Source: Cyanobacteriota bacterium
GTDB taxonomy: Bacteria > Acidobacteriota > Vicinamibacteria > Vicinamibacterales > UBA2999
Direction of reading: 5' to 3'
DNA: 64,000 nt
NCBI GenBank assembly: GCA_019752015.1
Contig: JAIEMQ010000028.1
Location: 62,001-126,000 of the forward strand
The notes below the pieces were generated by a model, which was not told the origin of the DNA, searched no databases, and was given only the letters and a program-made list of their open reading frames with translations. Made by a program: the position numbers and the translations under genes. Shown here piece by piece: positions 51,050 to 60,300 of this stretch. Numbering within the stretch: the stretch's first letter is position 1; every line of letters begins with the position of its first letter.

Positions 51050-51359
51050 TTCGCTACCCCAGATTCTGGGCTGACGCGGCGGCGGAGCGGGATGACGTTT
51101 ACGCTCCGCCGCCATTCGAACAACGGCCGACCAGTGAACTGCACGCACGTTCCGAGGTGCCGTGCGCTGCGGCATCCAATTTGCCGCTGGCGCAGTCGGC
51201 GTTGCACGAAATGGGGAGCATCGTCGATTCCACGGCGGGCATACCCGTACGTGCCCGGCGATATGATAAATCTCCGAAAGGACCTGAGCCGCGAATGGCG
51301 AATGTTGAGAGGTCGAACAACCAACCTGTGCGGCCTGGTGCTCAGTGAGATCCCTAGAC

Positions 51360-52001
51360 ATGAGGCAATCGTTGCGAATCATGCTGGCCGACGATCATGA
51401 GACCGTCCGGCACGGGTTGCGTTCCTTGCTTGCGACCGTGCCCGGCATCGAAATCGTCCACGACGCCGCCAACGGTGACGCTGCGATTGAGGCCGCACGA
51501 GTGATCGCGCCGGACGTACTGATCCTCGATCTCTCGATGCCCACTGACGGCCTGACGGTGATGCGACGGCTGCGCGAAGGACGATGGTACCCGAAGATCG
51601 TCGTGCTCACTCGATTCCGCGAGCTGGGTTACGTCCGCGAAACGATGGCTGCCGGCGCGTCGGGTTACGTCCTGAAACACAGTCCCTTCGAAGCGCTTCG
51701 CGCCGCGATATTGGCGGTTGCCGGCGGCGGCCAATATCTCGATCCAGCGCTCTGGCTGTCGTCGGCGCTGCAACAGACGCCGGACTCGAGTGACGTGGAC
51801 AAGCCACCGAGCGAGCGGGGCATGGCAGTGCTGCGGAGGTCTGTGCTCGGTCAGACCAACAAGGAGATTGCGACTTCACTCGAGATCGCCGTCAAGACCG
51901 TCGAAGTTCATAAGGCGAAGGCCATGAAGCGTCTCGGGCTCGAGAGCCGTGCACAAGTGATCCGCTACGCGGTGCTGCACGGGTGGTTCGACGAGGCGTG
52001 A
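51360..52001 (+). CDS. NarL/FixJ-type response regulator
   Basis: A 213-aa regulator from ATG 51360 (GTG 51345 also in frame). The receiver has LADDHETVR, phospho-acceptor Asp57 (ILDLSMP), Thr in VVLTRF and Lys in GYVLKHSP. A LuxR-type HTH follows at 150-210 (NKEIATSLEIAVKTVEVHKA). The expected GMDG after the acceptor is shortened to TDG. Just downstream on the opposite strand lies a dead kinase fragment; the intact kinase at 52691 is the better candidate partner. Confidence 0.9.
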   Translation: MRQSLRIMLADDHETVRHGLRSLLATVPGIEIVHDAANGDAAIEAARVIAPDVLILDLSMPTDGLTVMRRLREGRWYPKIVVLTRFRELGYVRETMAAGASGYVLKHSPFEALRAAILAVAGGGQYLDPALWLSSALQQTPDSSDVDKPPSERGMAVLRRSVLGQTNKEIATSLEIAVKTVEVHKAKAMKRLGLESRAQVIRYAVLHGWFDEA

Positions 52002-52005
52002 TGCT

Positions 52006-52290
52006 GACCGGCGCGTCTGGCGGGAATTTGAAACGCGTACTCTGGTTCCCCCGCCGATCGACGATCCGATCTGCACTTCGCCGCCCGCGAGCGCCGCGCG
52101 GTCCGGCATGTTCGACGACACGTGGCCGTTCGTCATCTGAGACTGGCGAGAGTCAAAGCCCTGGCCATCATCGACGATCGTGAGGACCGGTTCACACTCG
52201 TGCCACCGCAGGCAGACGTCGACGCGTTGCGCTTCAGCATGTTGATTAGACGTTGTGCAGCGCCTCCTGCACGATTCTGTACCTCAGACT
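52006..52290 (-). pseudogene. C-terminal remnant of a HisKA_3-type histidine kinase
   Basis: Reading down from about 52287, LRYRIVQEALHNV (N-box) hits TAA and a one-base shift, then HAEAQRVDVCLRWHE, LTIVDDGQGFDSR (D-box), SNMPDRAALAGGEVQIGS and SIGGGTRVRVS complete an ATPase end. The order and spacing match the intact kinase at 52691. The dimerisation domain is missing. A stop and frameshift within 95 codons mark it as dead. Confidence 0.72.
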
Positions 52291-52334
52291 GTCGGTGGTG
52301 TTCGTGGCCGTTATGTGCCTGGCGGCAAACTACG

Positions 52335-52553
52335 TCACCGAATCGGCTCGCCGGCCCTGCCCTTGGTAGGGACAGATTCGCCATTGACCTGCGTTCGCTC
52401 GAGGTGATCGTTCCACACATGGAAGCAGCTTCGGCACCGCAGTGTTACCACCACCGACTCATGGGTGTTGCCGATGATCGCATTCGTCGGTATGCCGTCG
52501 CGGTTGCCGCAAGCCGGGCAGGCAGCGGGATAGGTCAGTGGTCCTTCATACAT
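52335..52553 (-). CDS. Small zinc-ribbon-like protein
   Basis: A 72-aa protein from ATG 52553 with CPACGNRDG and CRSCFHVW about 25 residues apart, a likely zinc ribbon, joined by a strand-rich loop (THESVVVTLR). No family can be named. It lies in an otherwise gene-poor gap between the kinase remnant and the intact kinase. Confidence 0.5.
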   Translation of the reverse strand: MYEGPLTYPAACPACGNRDGIPTNAIIGNTHESVVVTLRCRSCFHVWNDHLERTQVNGESVPTKGRAGEPIR

Positions 52554-52690
52554 GTTCGAGACTGCGCGGACGTTCGGTGAGTATGAGGCTTCGCGACCAT
52601 CGATGCGATGAGGATTTGCCCTCAGGGTGTCGATGGGTTTACCGGTATGGCGACCACAATGCGCTAAAGTGGATTGCGAAAGGGTCGTTC

Positions 52691-53806
52691 ATGGCCGCCT
52701 CCCTCGATAACGATGTGACTGTTGCTCTTCTGCAGGCCGCGCCGTTTGGTGTCGTACTGGTCGACGAGAAGTTTCGTCTGACCCGATTCAACCGCAGCGG
52801 CCGCGAATTGTTCCGAGGGATCGATTCACCGATCGGGCGCGATTTCACCGAGATCGCACCGCTCGTGTGGCGCGAACCGTTCGCGGCCGAAGCGATCGAG
52901 CGCGTGCGCGATACGCTGGCGACCGGCGCGTCGTTTCACGGGCACACGGTGTGGCATCGCGTCAATCGCGATACACCGGAGTCGTATGACTGGCGGCTCG
53001 AACGCATCGATCTCGGCAATCGCCGGCTCGGCGTCGTGTCGTACTTTTTCCAAACCACGGATGGACTCGGCATCGAGCAGCATCGGATCGATGAATTACA
53101 TCGGGCCAACGTGGCGCTCGCGCACCAATTGCGCGAACAACGCGAGGCGCAGGAGCGTATTGCCGGCATATTGGCGCAGCTCGTCACCATCCAGGAACAG
53201 GAGCGCCAACGCGTCGCGCGGGAAATCCATGACCAGCTGGGGCAACCGATGACGGCGTTACGCATGCATCTGGAAGCGATGCAGGGTCGCAACGATTCGG
53301 CGCCGCTGACGGAACCGATTGACGTCGTCTCCCGGATCGCCGAACAGCTGGATCGCAGTATCGACTTTCTGACCTGGCAACTCCGTCCCACCGTGATAGA
53401 GGTGCTTGGTCTATCAGATGCGCTTGCCGATCTCGTCGACACGTGGTCCCGGCAGTTCGGCGTCCCGGCGAAATACGAATCGGGCGCGGTTGATACCGTG
53501 TGCCTGCCTTCAGACGTCGAGACGCACCTTTACCGCATCACCCAGGAAGCCTTGCAGAATGTCCACAAGCACGCGCGCGCCAGTCTCGTTCGAGTCAGGC
53601 TCAGCATCAGCGGACACCAGCTGATCCTCGGCGTCACTGATGACGGCCGTGGCATCCAGTCACGCGATGATGTCTACGGCACGCCTGGCATGGGATTGTC
53701 GAACATGCGAGACCGCGCCGTGCTTGCCGGTGCCGAATTGTTCGTTTTCTGGTCACAGGACGGCACCACGGTAGAGGTCCGACTGCCACTGCCCGCGCCG
53801 GAGTAA
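52691..53806 (+). CDS. NarL-type sensor histidine kinase with PAS domain
   Basis: A 371-aa soluble kinase from ATG 52691. PAS (residues 10-125: PFGVVLVDEKFRLTRFNRSG), a coiled coil, then HisKA_3 with His180 (RVAREIHDQLGQPMTALRMH). HATPase motifs are LYRITQEALQNVHKHARA, VTDDGRGIQ and GMGLSNMRDRAVLAGAEL. No TM helices, so it senses a cytoplasmic signal. It is the probable partner of the response regulator at 51360. Confidence 0.92.
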   Translation: MAASLDNDVTVALLQAAPFGVVLVDEKFRLTRFNRSGRELFRGIDSPIGRDFTEIAPLVWREPFAAEAIERVRDTLATGASFHGHTVWHRVNRDTPESYDWRLERIDLGNRRLGVVSYFFQTTDGLGIEQHRIDELHRANVALAHQLREQREAQERIAGILAQLVTIQEQERQRVAREIHDQLGQPMTALRMHLEAMQGRNDSAPLTEPIDVVSRIAEQLDRSIDFLTWQLRPTVIEVLGLSDALADLVDTWSRQFGVPAKYESGAVDTVCLPSDVETHLYRITQEALQNVHKHARASLVRVRLSISGHQLILGVTDDGRGIQSRDDVYGTPGMGLSNMRDRAVLAGAELFVFWSQDGTTVEVRLPLPAPE

Positions 53807-53815
53807 TATCGCATT

Positions 53816-54367
53816 GTGAAAACTGATCCCGCGCCGTCGGTGAATAGCGGCTTGTCTGCCGATCTCGCTGCAATCCAGAAGATCGACGTGGTGCCCCGAA
53901 TCCTCGATATCGTCTGCCGGATAACCGGCATGCGATTCGCTGCGGTCGCGCGTGTCACCGAAGAGCGCTGGATTGCGTGCGCCGTCCGGGACGAAATTGC
54001 GTTCGGGCTTCGACCGGGCGGCGAACTCGACGTCCGGACCACGATCTGCGACGAGATTCGCCGGAGTAGGGCAGTCGTTGCGATCGACGATGTTGCCGAG
54101 CCGCGGTTCTGCGCGCATCACACGCCAAAGATGTACGGTTTCCAAAGTTACATTTCCGTGCCGCTCTGCCGGCCCGACGGCTCTTTCTTCGGGACGCTGT
54201 GCGCGATCGATCCGAAGCCGGCCCGCGTCGACAACATCGAAACGATCGGCATGTTCTCGTTGTTCGCCGATCTCATCGGTTACCATCTCGCGGTCCAGGA
54301 TTTTCTCGAGAGCGGCGATCGGAATCGGCTTGGCGCTGGACGAGCGGAGCGCGTGGCCGAGGATTAA
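53816..54367 (+). CDS. GAF-domain protein
   Basis: A 183-aa protein from GTG 53816, 9 bp after the kinase stop. A single GAF domain (residues 25-165) with ICRITGMRFAAVARVTEERW-like sequence, FCAHHTPKMYGFQSYISVPL and GSFFGTLCAIDPKPAR. GAF proteins of this sort usually lead into a kinase; here the frame ends after DFLESGDRNRLG. It may be a stand-alone sensor or truncated. Confidence 0.8.
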   Translation: MKTDPAPSVNSGLSADLAAIQKIDVVPRILDIVCRITGMRFAAVARVTEERWIACAVRDEIAFGLRPGGELDVRTTICDEIRRSRAVVAIDDVAEPRFCAHHTPKMYGFQSYISVPLCRPDGSFFGTLCAIDPKPARVDNIETIGMFSLFADLIGYHLAVQDFLESGDRNRLGAGRAERVAED

Positions 54368-54473
54368 TCGTTTACCCGTACCGGAACTCCACGTGCTTCC
54401 GAAAATGCGGCGGCGCTCGCGCATCCGAGCGCGGCTCATTGCACGACGGCGTGAGCCGCCGTCACCGCAAGCA

Positions 54474-54800
54474 ATGGTTTCGTTGTCGGCAATAGCCACT
54501 CGTGCCACGCCCGAACAACCAGAGCAGTACTCGGTTGGATTGTATTTCGGTGATTGCGCGACCATGACCCGTCACGGCGAGTGCTGGACGGTAACCGTGC
54601 ATCCATTCGGTGGGCCTGCCATCGAGCGCGGCTTGTTCGCCACGCCGCAGGACGCCATCTCGGTGTTCCAGTCGGAAGTGACGCAACGGCTGGTCGACTG
54701 GGCGATCAGGCAGTTGACACCATTGCACGGAGTTGTGTCTCAACCTGTTGGCGCGACGCCTGGTCAGTCTCCGGCACCTGCCATGTCGATGCGCCGGTAG
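54474..54800 (+). CDS. Hypothetical protein
   Basis: A 108-aa protein from ATG 54474 (ATG 54405 also in frame, with an Arg-rich lead). YSVGLYFGDCATMTRHGECW, TVTVHPFGGPAIERGLFATP and QDAISVFQSEVTQRLVDWAI look like a compact alpha/beta domain. No family recognised. Confidence 0.45.
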   Translation: MVSLSAIATRATPEQPEQYSVGLYFGDCATMTRHGECWTVTVHPFGGPAIERGLFATPQDAISVFQSEVTQRLVDWAIRQLTPLHGVVSQPVGATPGQSPAPAMSMRR

Positions 54801-54850
54801 CGACTCTATCAACGTGCCCGCCCGCAATTTCAAATAGAGAGTAAACGCTG

Positions 54851-56641
54851 TTACCGCATCGACTGCAGCAGCGCAGACAGCGTGTCTGGCTCGACGGGCT
54901 TTACCAGGTGACGATCGAAGCCGGCTTCCCGCGAACGGCGGCGATCGTCATCTTGTCCGTAGCCGCTCACTGCGATTAGCCGCGCTCCCCTCAAATCGGG
55001 TTCGCCTTTCACCCGGCGTGCCACCTCGTATCCATCCTTTTTTGGCAAACCGAGGTCACAGAGAATGACATGCGGCTGAAATCGCCGCGCAATCTCAATG
55101 CCGGCCTCGGCTTCGGACGCCAGACGCACATCGTGGCCGTTGAGACGCAGCACCGCGCCGAGCATCTCCGCTGAATCCAGCCATCCTCGATCACGAGAAT
55201 GCGGAGCGCCTGGAAACCGGTCTTGGACGAGGGCGCCGGTTCATTCGACCGCTCGGAGGATCGAGCCGGTGTTCGAGCGGCGAGAGGTAGCCGCACCGTA
55301 CTCACTACCATGACCGTGCCCCGCACTTCGACGCGGCCGCCGTGTCGTTCGACGAGCAGACGCACCAGCGTCAGTCCGATTCCAAGACCACCTTGCGACC
55401 GATCGAGCGATTGATCGGCCTGCCTGAACAGGTCGAAGACATTCGGGAGCAAATCAGCCGCGATACCGATCCCATTGTCACGGACGCGCAGCACGGCGCA
55501 TCCGGCCTCGACTGCAGTTTCGACAGCGATGTGGCCGCCTTCGTCGGTGTACTTCACGGCGTTGTTCAACAGGTTGCCGACGACCTGTATGAGCGGCGTC
55601 AGGTCCTCCTTCGATCGGGAGCGGCCCGGCGAATGGCCAATACGCCAATGACGCGGCCCGAGCGATCGATGAGCGGCGTCGACTGGAACGCTCGAACACC
55701 GGCCTTGATCAGCGCCTCGGTGTCCCCCGCGCCGGCCGGGCCCCCGGTCACGTCTTCAATGATGATTCGTTCGCGAGTATCGGGGGACGTTCCGAACGCG
55801 TGACGCGCGCGAGCGGGATCTTCGTCAGTGATCCACGGCGGCAGACCGCCTTGCGCGACGATCGAAAGCGCTCCGGAGTCAGCGTCGAGCAGCGCGATGT
55901 TTCCGAAATCCGCTGCGGCGATGGCAATGGCGGCATCGACGACCTGTTTCAACACCGGTGCGAGATCGCCGGCGCTGACCGACAGCGTTCCGAGCTTTGC
56001 CAGCCGCGTCATGGCATCCACTTCGCGGGCGACGATGACCGATGCCTGCAGCCGCTCGTCACGCAATTCGGCATCGAGCCGGAGCTTCTCGGACCGCATG
56101 CCACAGCCGCTCCGCGGCACTTTCGAGCAGCCGGCGTTCACGCGGTTGCCAGACGCGCGGCGTCGCGAAGACGGCGCACAGACACGCTACCCACTCGCGA
56201 TCCCGAATCAACGGCACAGTGACGTGGGCGCGAAATCCCAACGGCGCGTAGGCGGTCTCGTAGGATAGCCGCGGATCGAGGATCGTTCGACGTGTCGTCG
56301 GAAACGAACAATCGACCGGCTCGAGCGTCACTGGCGAGATGGCTCGGATAGTCCGAGACACGGAACTCGCCGACGAGCGAGGGAAGATGGTCGTGGTAAT
56401 CGGCAGTGACCCACGCGCGATCACCGGCCTCATCGATCTGCACCACATAACAGCGTTGAACGCGCAGGAATCGGCCGAGCGCGTCGCACGTCCCGGCGAT
56501 CAACCGGTTTGCGTCGTCGGCCAAACTTAGTGATTTCCTGCGGCATGGAGACACGAGCGCGACACTCACGACGCGCCGCGCCCATAGTCGCAAACGCAGC
56601 GTCGCGCCGCAAGCTGGACCATAGCTGCGTGCTGCCGCCAT
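54851..56641 (-). pseudogene. Broken GAF-GAF-kinase-REC hybrid (HisKA lost)
   Basis: From the 5' side, a GAF (LGRFLRVQRCYVVQIDEAGD) shifts frame near 56270 to LGFRAHVTVPLIRDREWVAC, and again near 56090 to ELRDERLQASVIVAREVDAM. A second GAF (ADFGNIALLDADSGALSIVA) ends in SGRVIGVLAIRRA. It then jumps near 55590 straight to LIQVVGNLLNNAVKYTDEGG, the HATPase, with no HisKA. After GLGIGLTLVRLLVERHGG, a receiver begins RILVIEDG, shifts near 55175 and ends in a 104-aa frame (AGIEIARRFQPHVILCDLGL, LVKPVE). At least four breaks and loss of the phospho-acceptor domain make it non-functional. Confidence 0.8.
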
Positions 56642-56710
56642 CGGCGTCGTGCCGACTCTTGCGCCAAGTTGCTCCTCGCCTTTGGCAGCCGGGGCCATAC
56701 AATCGTCGCT

Positions 56711-56926
56711 GTGAGCGATCCGCTGGAGCACGTGCCGCGCGACTGGGTCGAGGAGTTCGACGCCGCCGCCCGGCGTCCGCTGGCCCTGCGTTTTCGTTAC
56801 GCCTTTATCCGCACCTACAAACCGGTCCTCGACGATGCGCCGTTTCGGTCGTTCGAGACGATGGCGGACTACCGGCGGTGGTGTGAGGCATCGCTGCCGG
56901 CGTGGCTCGGCTATGGCCGCATTTGA
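56711..56926 (+). CDS. Small protein paired with a nucleotidyltransferase-like gene
   Basis: A 71-aa protein from GTG 56711: PLEHVPRDWVEEFDAAARRP, then ALRFRYAFIRTYKPVLDDAP and YRRWCEASLPAWLGYGR. It is polar and helical with a conserved-looking Trp/Tyr pattern. Its last 14 bp overlap the next gene, as in toxin-antitoxin or other tightly coupled pairs. The function is unknown. Confidence 0.65.
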   Translation: MSDPLEHVPRDWVEEFDAAARRPLALRFRYAFIRTYKPVLDDAPFRSFETMADYRRWCEASLPAWLGYGRI

Positions 56927-57380
56927 GTATCGTCAGGCCGAGGAAGTTCGCGATGCGCTGCGGCGGCATCGGGTCCGCTATCTGTTCATCGGAAAATCAG
57001 GGGCTATCCTGCTGGGCTTTCCCGACACGACGCAGGATGCCGACCTCTTCGTCGATCGATCCGTCGAGAACGGGCGGGCGCTCGTTGCGGCGTTGATGGA
57101 GCTCGGGTTCGAATTGACCGCGGCGCAGTCGGCCGACGTCGAACGCGGCAAGGATTTCATCCAGCTGAAGAATGGTCCGTTCGATCTCGATCTGGTGTTC
57201 GCGCCCGACGGCATCGAGCGGTTCGACGATGCGTGGCAGCGGCGTGTCGAGGTCGAAGGATTTCCGGTGTGCCATCTCGACGACATCATCGCGAGCAAGG
57301 CCGCGGCCAACCGCGTCAAGGATCGAGAGTCGCTGCCGCGCCTGCGCGCGTTCCGCGACTATCTTCGCGCGCGGCGGTAA
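56913..57380 (+). CDS. Nucleotidyltransferase-fold protein
   Basis: A 155-aa protein from ATG 56913. YLFIGKSGAILLGFPDTTQD, then ADLFV matches the GS-x(9)-DxD pattern of nucleotidyltransferase-fold proteins, with the acidic DAD pair. It continues ERGKDFIQLKNGPFDLDLVF, which supplies a third acidic position, and ends with VCHLDDIIASKAAANR. The usual GS is KSG here. It resembles DUF6036/AbiEii-like proteins. Start overlaps the upstream small gene by 14 bp. Confidence 0.75.
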   Translation: MAAFEYRQAEEVRDALRRHRVRYLFIGKSGAILLGFPDTTQDADLFVDRSVENGRALVAALMELGFELTAAQSADVERGKDFIQLKNGPFDLDLVFAPDGIERFDDAWQRRVEVEGFPVCHLDDIIASKAAANRVKDRESLPRLRAFRDYLRARR

Positions 57381-57395
57381 ATCGGCGCCATCTGT

Positions 57396-60300
57396 TCACC
57401 AGTTGAAGCGGATTGCGAGTTGCCCCAGACGTCCGCCGGGATCGTAGGTGTTGTCGAGATCGCGATACGCCGAATCCGTCTGGAAAATGCCGGCGCCCGA
57501 TCCCGCGGTTCGCGACGCGTCGACGACCAGGAAATTGACGTTGTTCAGCACGTTGAGCACGTCGGCGCGCAGCTCGAAGCTCCGGTTGCCGCCCATCCGG
57601 ATCCGCTTGGTCAGGCCGATATCGAACCGCGTGAACCACGGGCCGACGAACGTCACATCTCGCGTGGCGCAGTCGCCGGCCTTCAGCTGAATGCAGTCGG
57701 CGGAATTCGCGGGCGCGAAGTACCGGCCCTCGGGCGCACCCAGATCGCTGTAGCCGTTGACGCTCGTCGTGCTGACGCTGAACGCCCGGCGCGTGTTGAG
57801 AATCACGTCATCCGGAAACGCAAACACCGTCGGCAATCCCGTCTGGGGATCGTTGCGGATCTGGAACTTGAACAGCTTCTGCGCGTCGGCGTGCGTCATC
57901 CCGACGAGGCGCACGTTGCCGAAGCCGGTGGTGCGCGCCTGGATGCGGCCGGCGCCGTTGAACTGCCAGCCGGACACGATGCCGTTGAGCAGGCCGCGTC
58001 CCGCCTCGTCGCCGAACGGCAGCCGCCAGTCCCATTGCGCCTTGAGCGCGTGGCGGATGCTGCCGTTGGTCTTGCTCGATGCCCGGCCGAAGCGGAAGCC
58101 GAGAAATTCCGATCCCGCTTCGAGCGCGTACTGATAGCTGCCGTTCAACGACAAACCGTGGGAGAGTCGCCGCCGCAGCTCGAGCTGCAGCGCGTGATAG
58201 CTGCTGAACGCGCCGCTGTCGCGCACGTTGACGCTGCCGGCGTTCGGGTTGACGACGAAGAAGTTCGCCGGCAGTCCCGCGGCCAGCGCGTTGTTGCGGA
58301 AGGTCAGGTTGTTGTCGAGGTCGCCCGCCGCGTTGGCGTTGGCGTTGACGGCGGTCGCCGTCTGGCTGCTGACGCCGTTGGGGTTCGGATTGGTGAACAC
58401 CAGCCGTCCGGCCAGCGTGCTGTTGGTCCACGTCTGCGCGCCGCCGGTGTACGACGCGGGGTTGTCCGCGTCGCGCCGTCCGTTCAAATACGCCAGATAG
58501 ATCGGCAGCGGACTGGTGCCGGTGCCGGCGCCGAAGTAGGCGAACGATCCGGCGCGGGTCCCGCCCGCGGCATTGTTGGCGCGCAGGTTCGCCATCGCCA
58601 GCTTGAACTCGTCGAGAAAGCCGTTTTCGACGACGTTACGCTCGTTGTAGTTCAGCGTCGACCACTGATTCACGCCCCTGGTGCCGAGGTAGCGAATCTC
58701 CATCGCCGTGTCGCTGCTGAGCGCGCGTTGCAGGCCCATCGACCACGAGCGCGCCGACGCCACTTCGATGCCGGGATGGAAGGCATTGATGTTGTCGGCG
58801 CGGTTCGGGCGAATCGGAATCGGGTAGACCGGCGTCTCCGGAAACGAGGCGGGGTACAGACGGTTCGTCTCGCGCAGCAGCACCGGCCAGCTTTCGCCCG
58901 GCCCGACCAGCCCGGTCGAGACGTTGCGCGTCAGGCTCAACGTGCTGCCGGGATTCAAGCCGTAGATCCCGGTGAACCCGCCGAGGCCCTGCCGCTCGAA
59001 CGATTCCGCATAGCCGGCGCGCAACGTTGCCTGTTCCGGATCGCCAAGCAGCAGACGCAACCAGCCGCGCTCGGCGCCCGGCCGCCATGCGGCGCCGATG
59101 TTCGGTGACACGTTGTTCCAGTCGACGTTGTAACCGCGCGTGCCGCTCGTCAACTGCGCGAACTCCGGCACCTTGCCTCCGGACGCGCCGGGACGGTAGA
59201 AATTGCAGGCGGTGTAGATGCCGCCGTCGCCGACGCCGGACACACCGCAAATGTCGGCGAGGCTGGCGGTGGTCATCGTGTCATTCGACGGCGAGAAGGG
59301 CATCTGCACGTCCCAGCGCACGCCGGCGTTGATCGTCAACCGCTCGGTCGCGCGCCACGAATCCTGGATGAACCCGGAGAACACATCGAGCTTGCCGGCG
59401 CGCCGCCGCCGGCCGAGGTTCACGTACTTGTTGGTCTCCGGGTCGAGCGCGGCGAGTCCGGTGACGGCAATGACGCGGCCGGTCAGCAGCGCATACAAGT
59501 CGCGCGCGTCGTTGAGCTGCGCCGCGGACGCGCCGGCGAAGTTAGCCGCCGTAAACAACCCCGCTGCCGGATCGTTGGTCTGATCGAGGCCGAGGTCGAT
59601 GCCGGTGGTGAGCTGCTGCGAGTCGTCCCAGGCGCGGCCGAGAAATGCGCTGCCGCCGAACACGAGGCTATGGCTGCCGCGTTGCCAGTTGATCGTTTCG
59701 TCGAGCGTGTACTGATACCCGCTGCGCGACGAGAGCGTGTTGGTGACGTGCCAGTCGGTGAGGCCGATGTTCTGATCGAGGTTCAGCGCGTAGCCGTTGG
59801 TATCGCTGAACGTGTCGGCGGTCGGCGCGTTGCGCTCGGGCCGGCCGAAGAACAGCCGCTCGCCGCGGGTGATGCCGCCGCGCAGCTCGGACACCATGTT
59901 GCTGCTCAGCGTCGAGCGCAGCGCGACCGACCGCGTCGGCCGCGTCGTCCGCACCTGCCGGTAGTTCGGCGAGGCCGGGAACCGCTTGTCGGCGCCGTTG
60001 ATGTGATCCTGCTCGCGTCCCTCGAAGAAGTGATTGTAGGTGGCGGTCAACCGATGCCGGTCCGACAGGTTGACGTCAACGCGCACCGCCGGCTGTTTTT
60101 CTCTCTGGTAGCCTTGATTCAGGAAGAAGTAACTCTGCAGCAGCGGATCGCTGGATGGCGTGAGCGTGCCGGTGATCTCCGGCGATCGCTGAATCGCCTG
60201 CAGCGTGCGCATCACGATCGGATCGGTCGTCGCCAGCTGGCCGTTGGCGCGCGCGAGATCGAGCACGTTGACTTCACGGACCGTCTGCTGGCCGCCGACC

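Noticed and set aside
57420-59108. 562-codon plus-strand frame opposite the TonB receptor
   Set aside because: High-GC antisense frame of a well-supported 1298-aa receptor; composition is Arg/Ala/Val with no motif.
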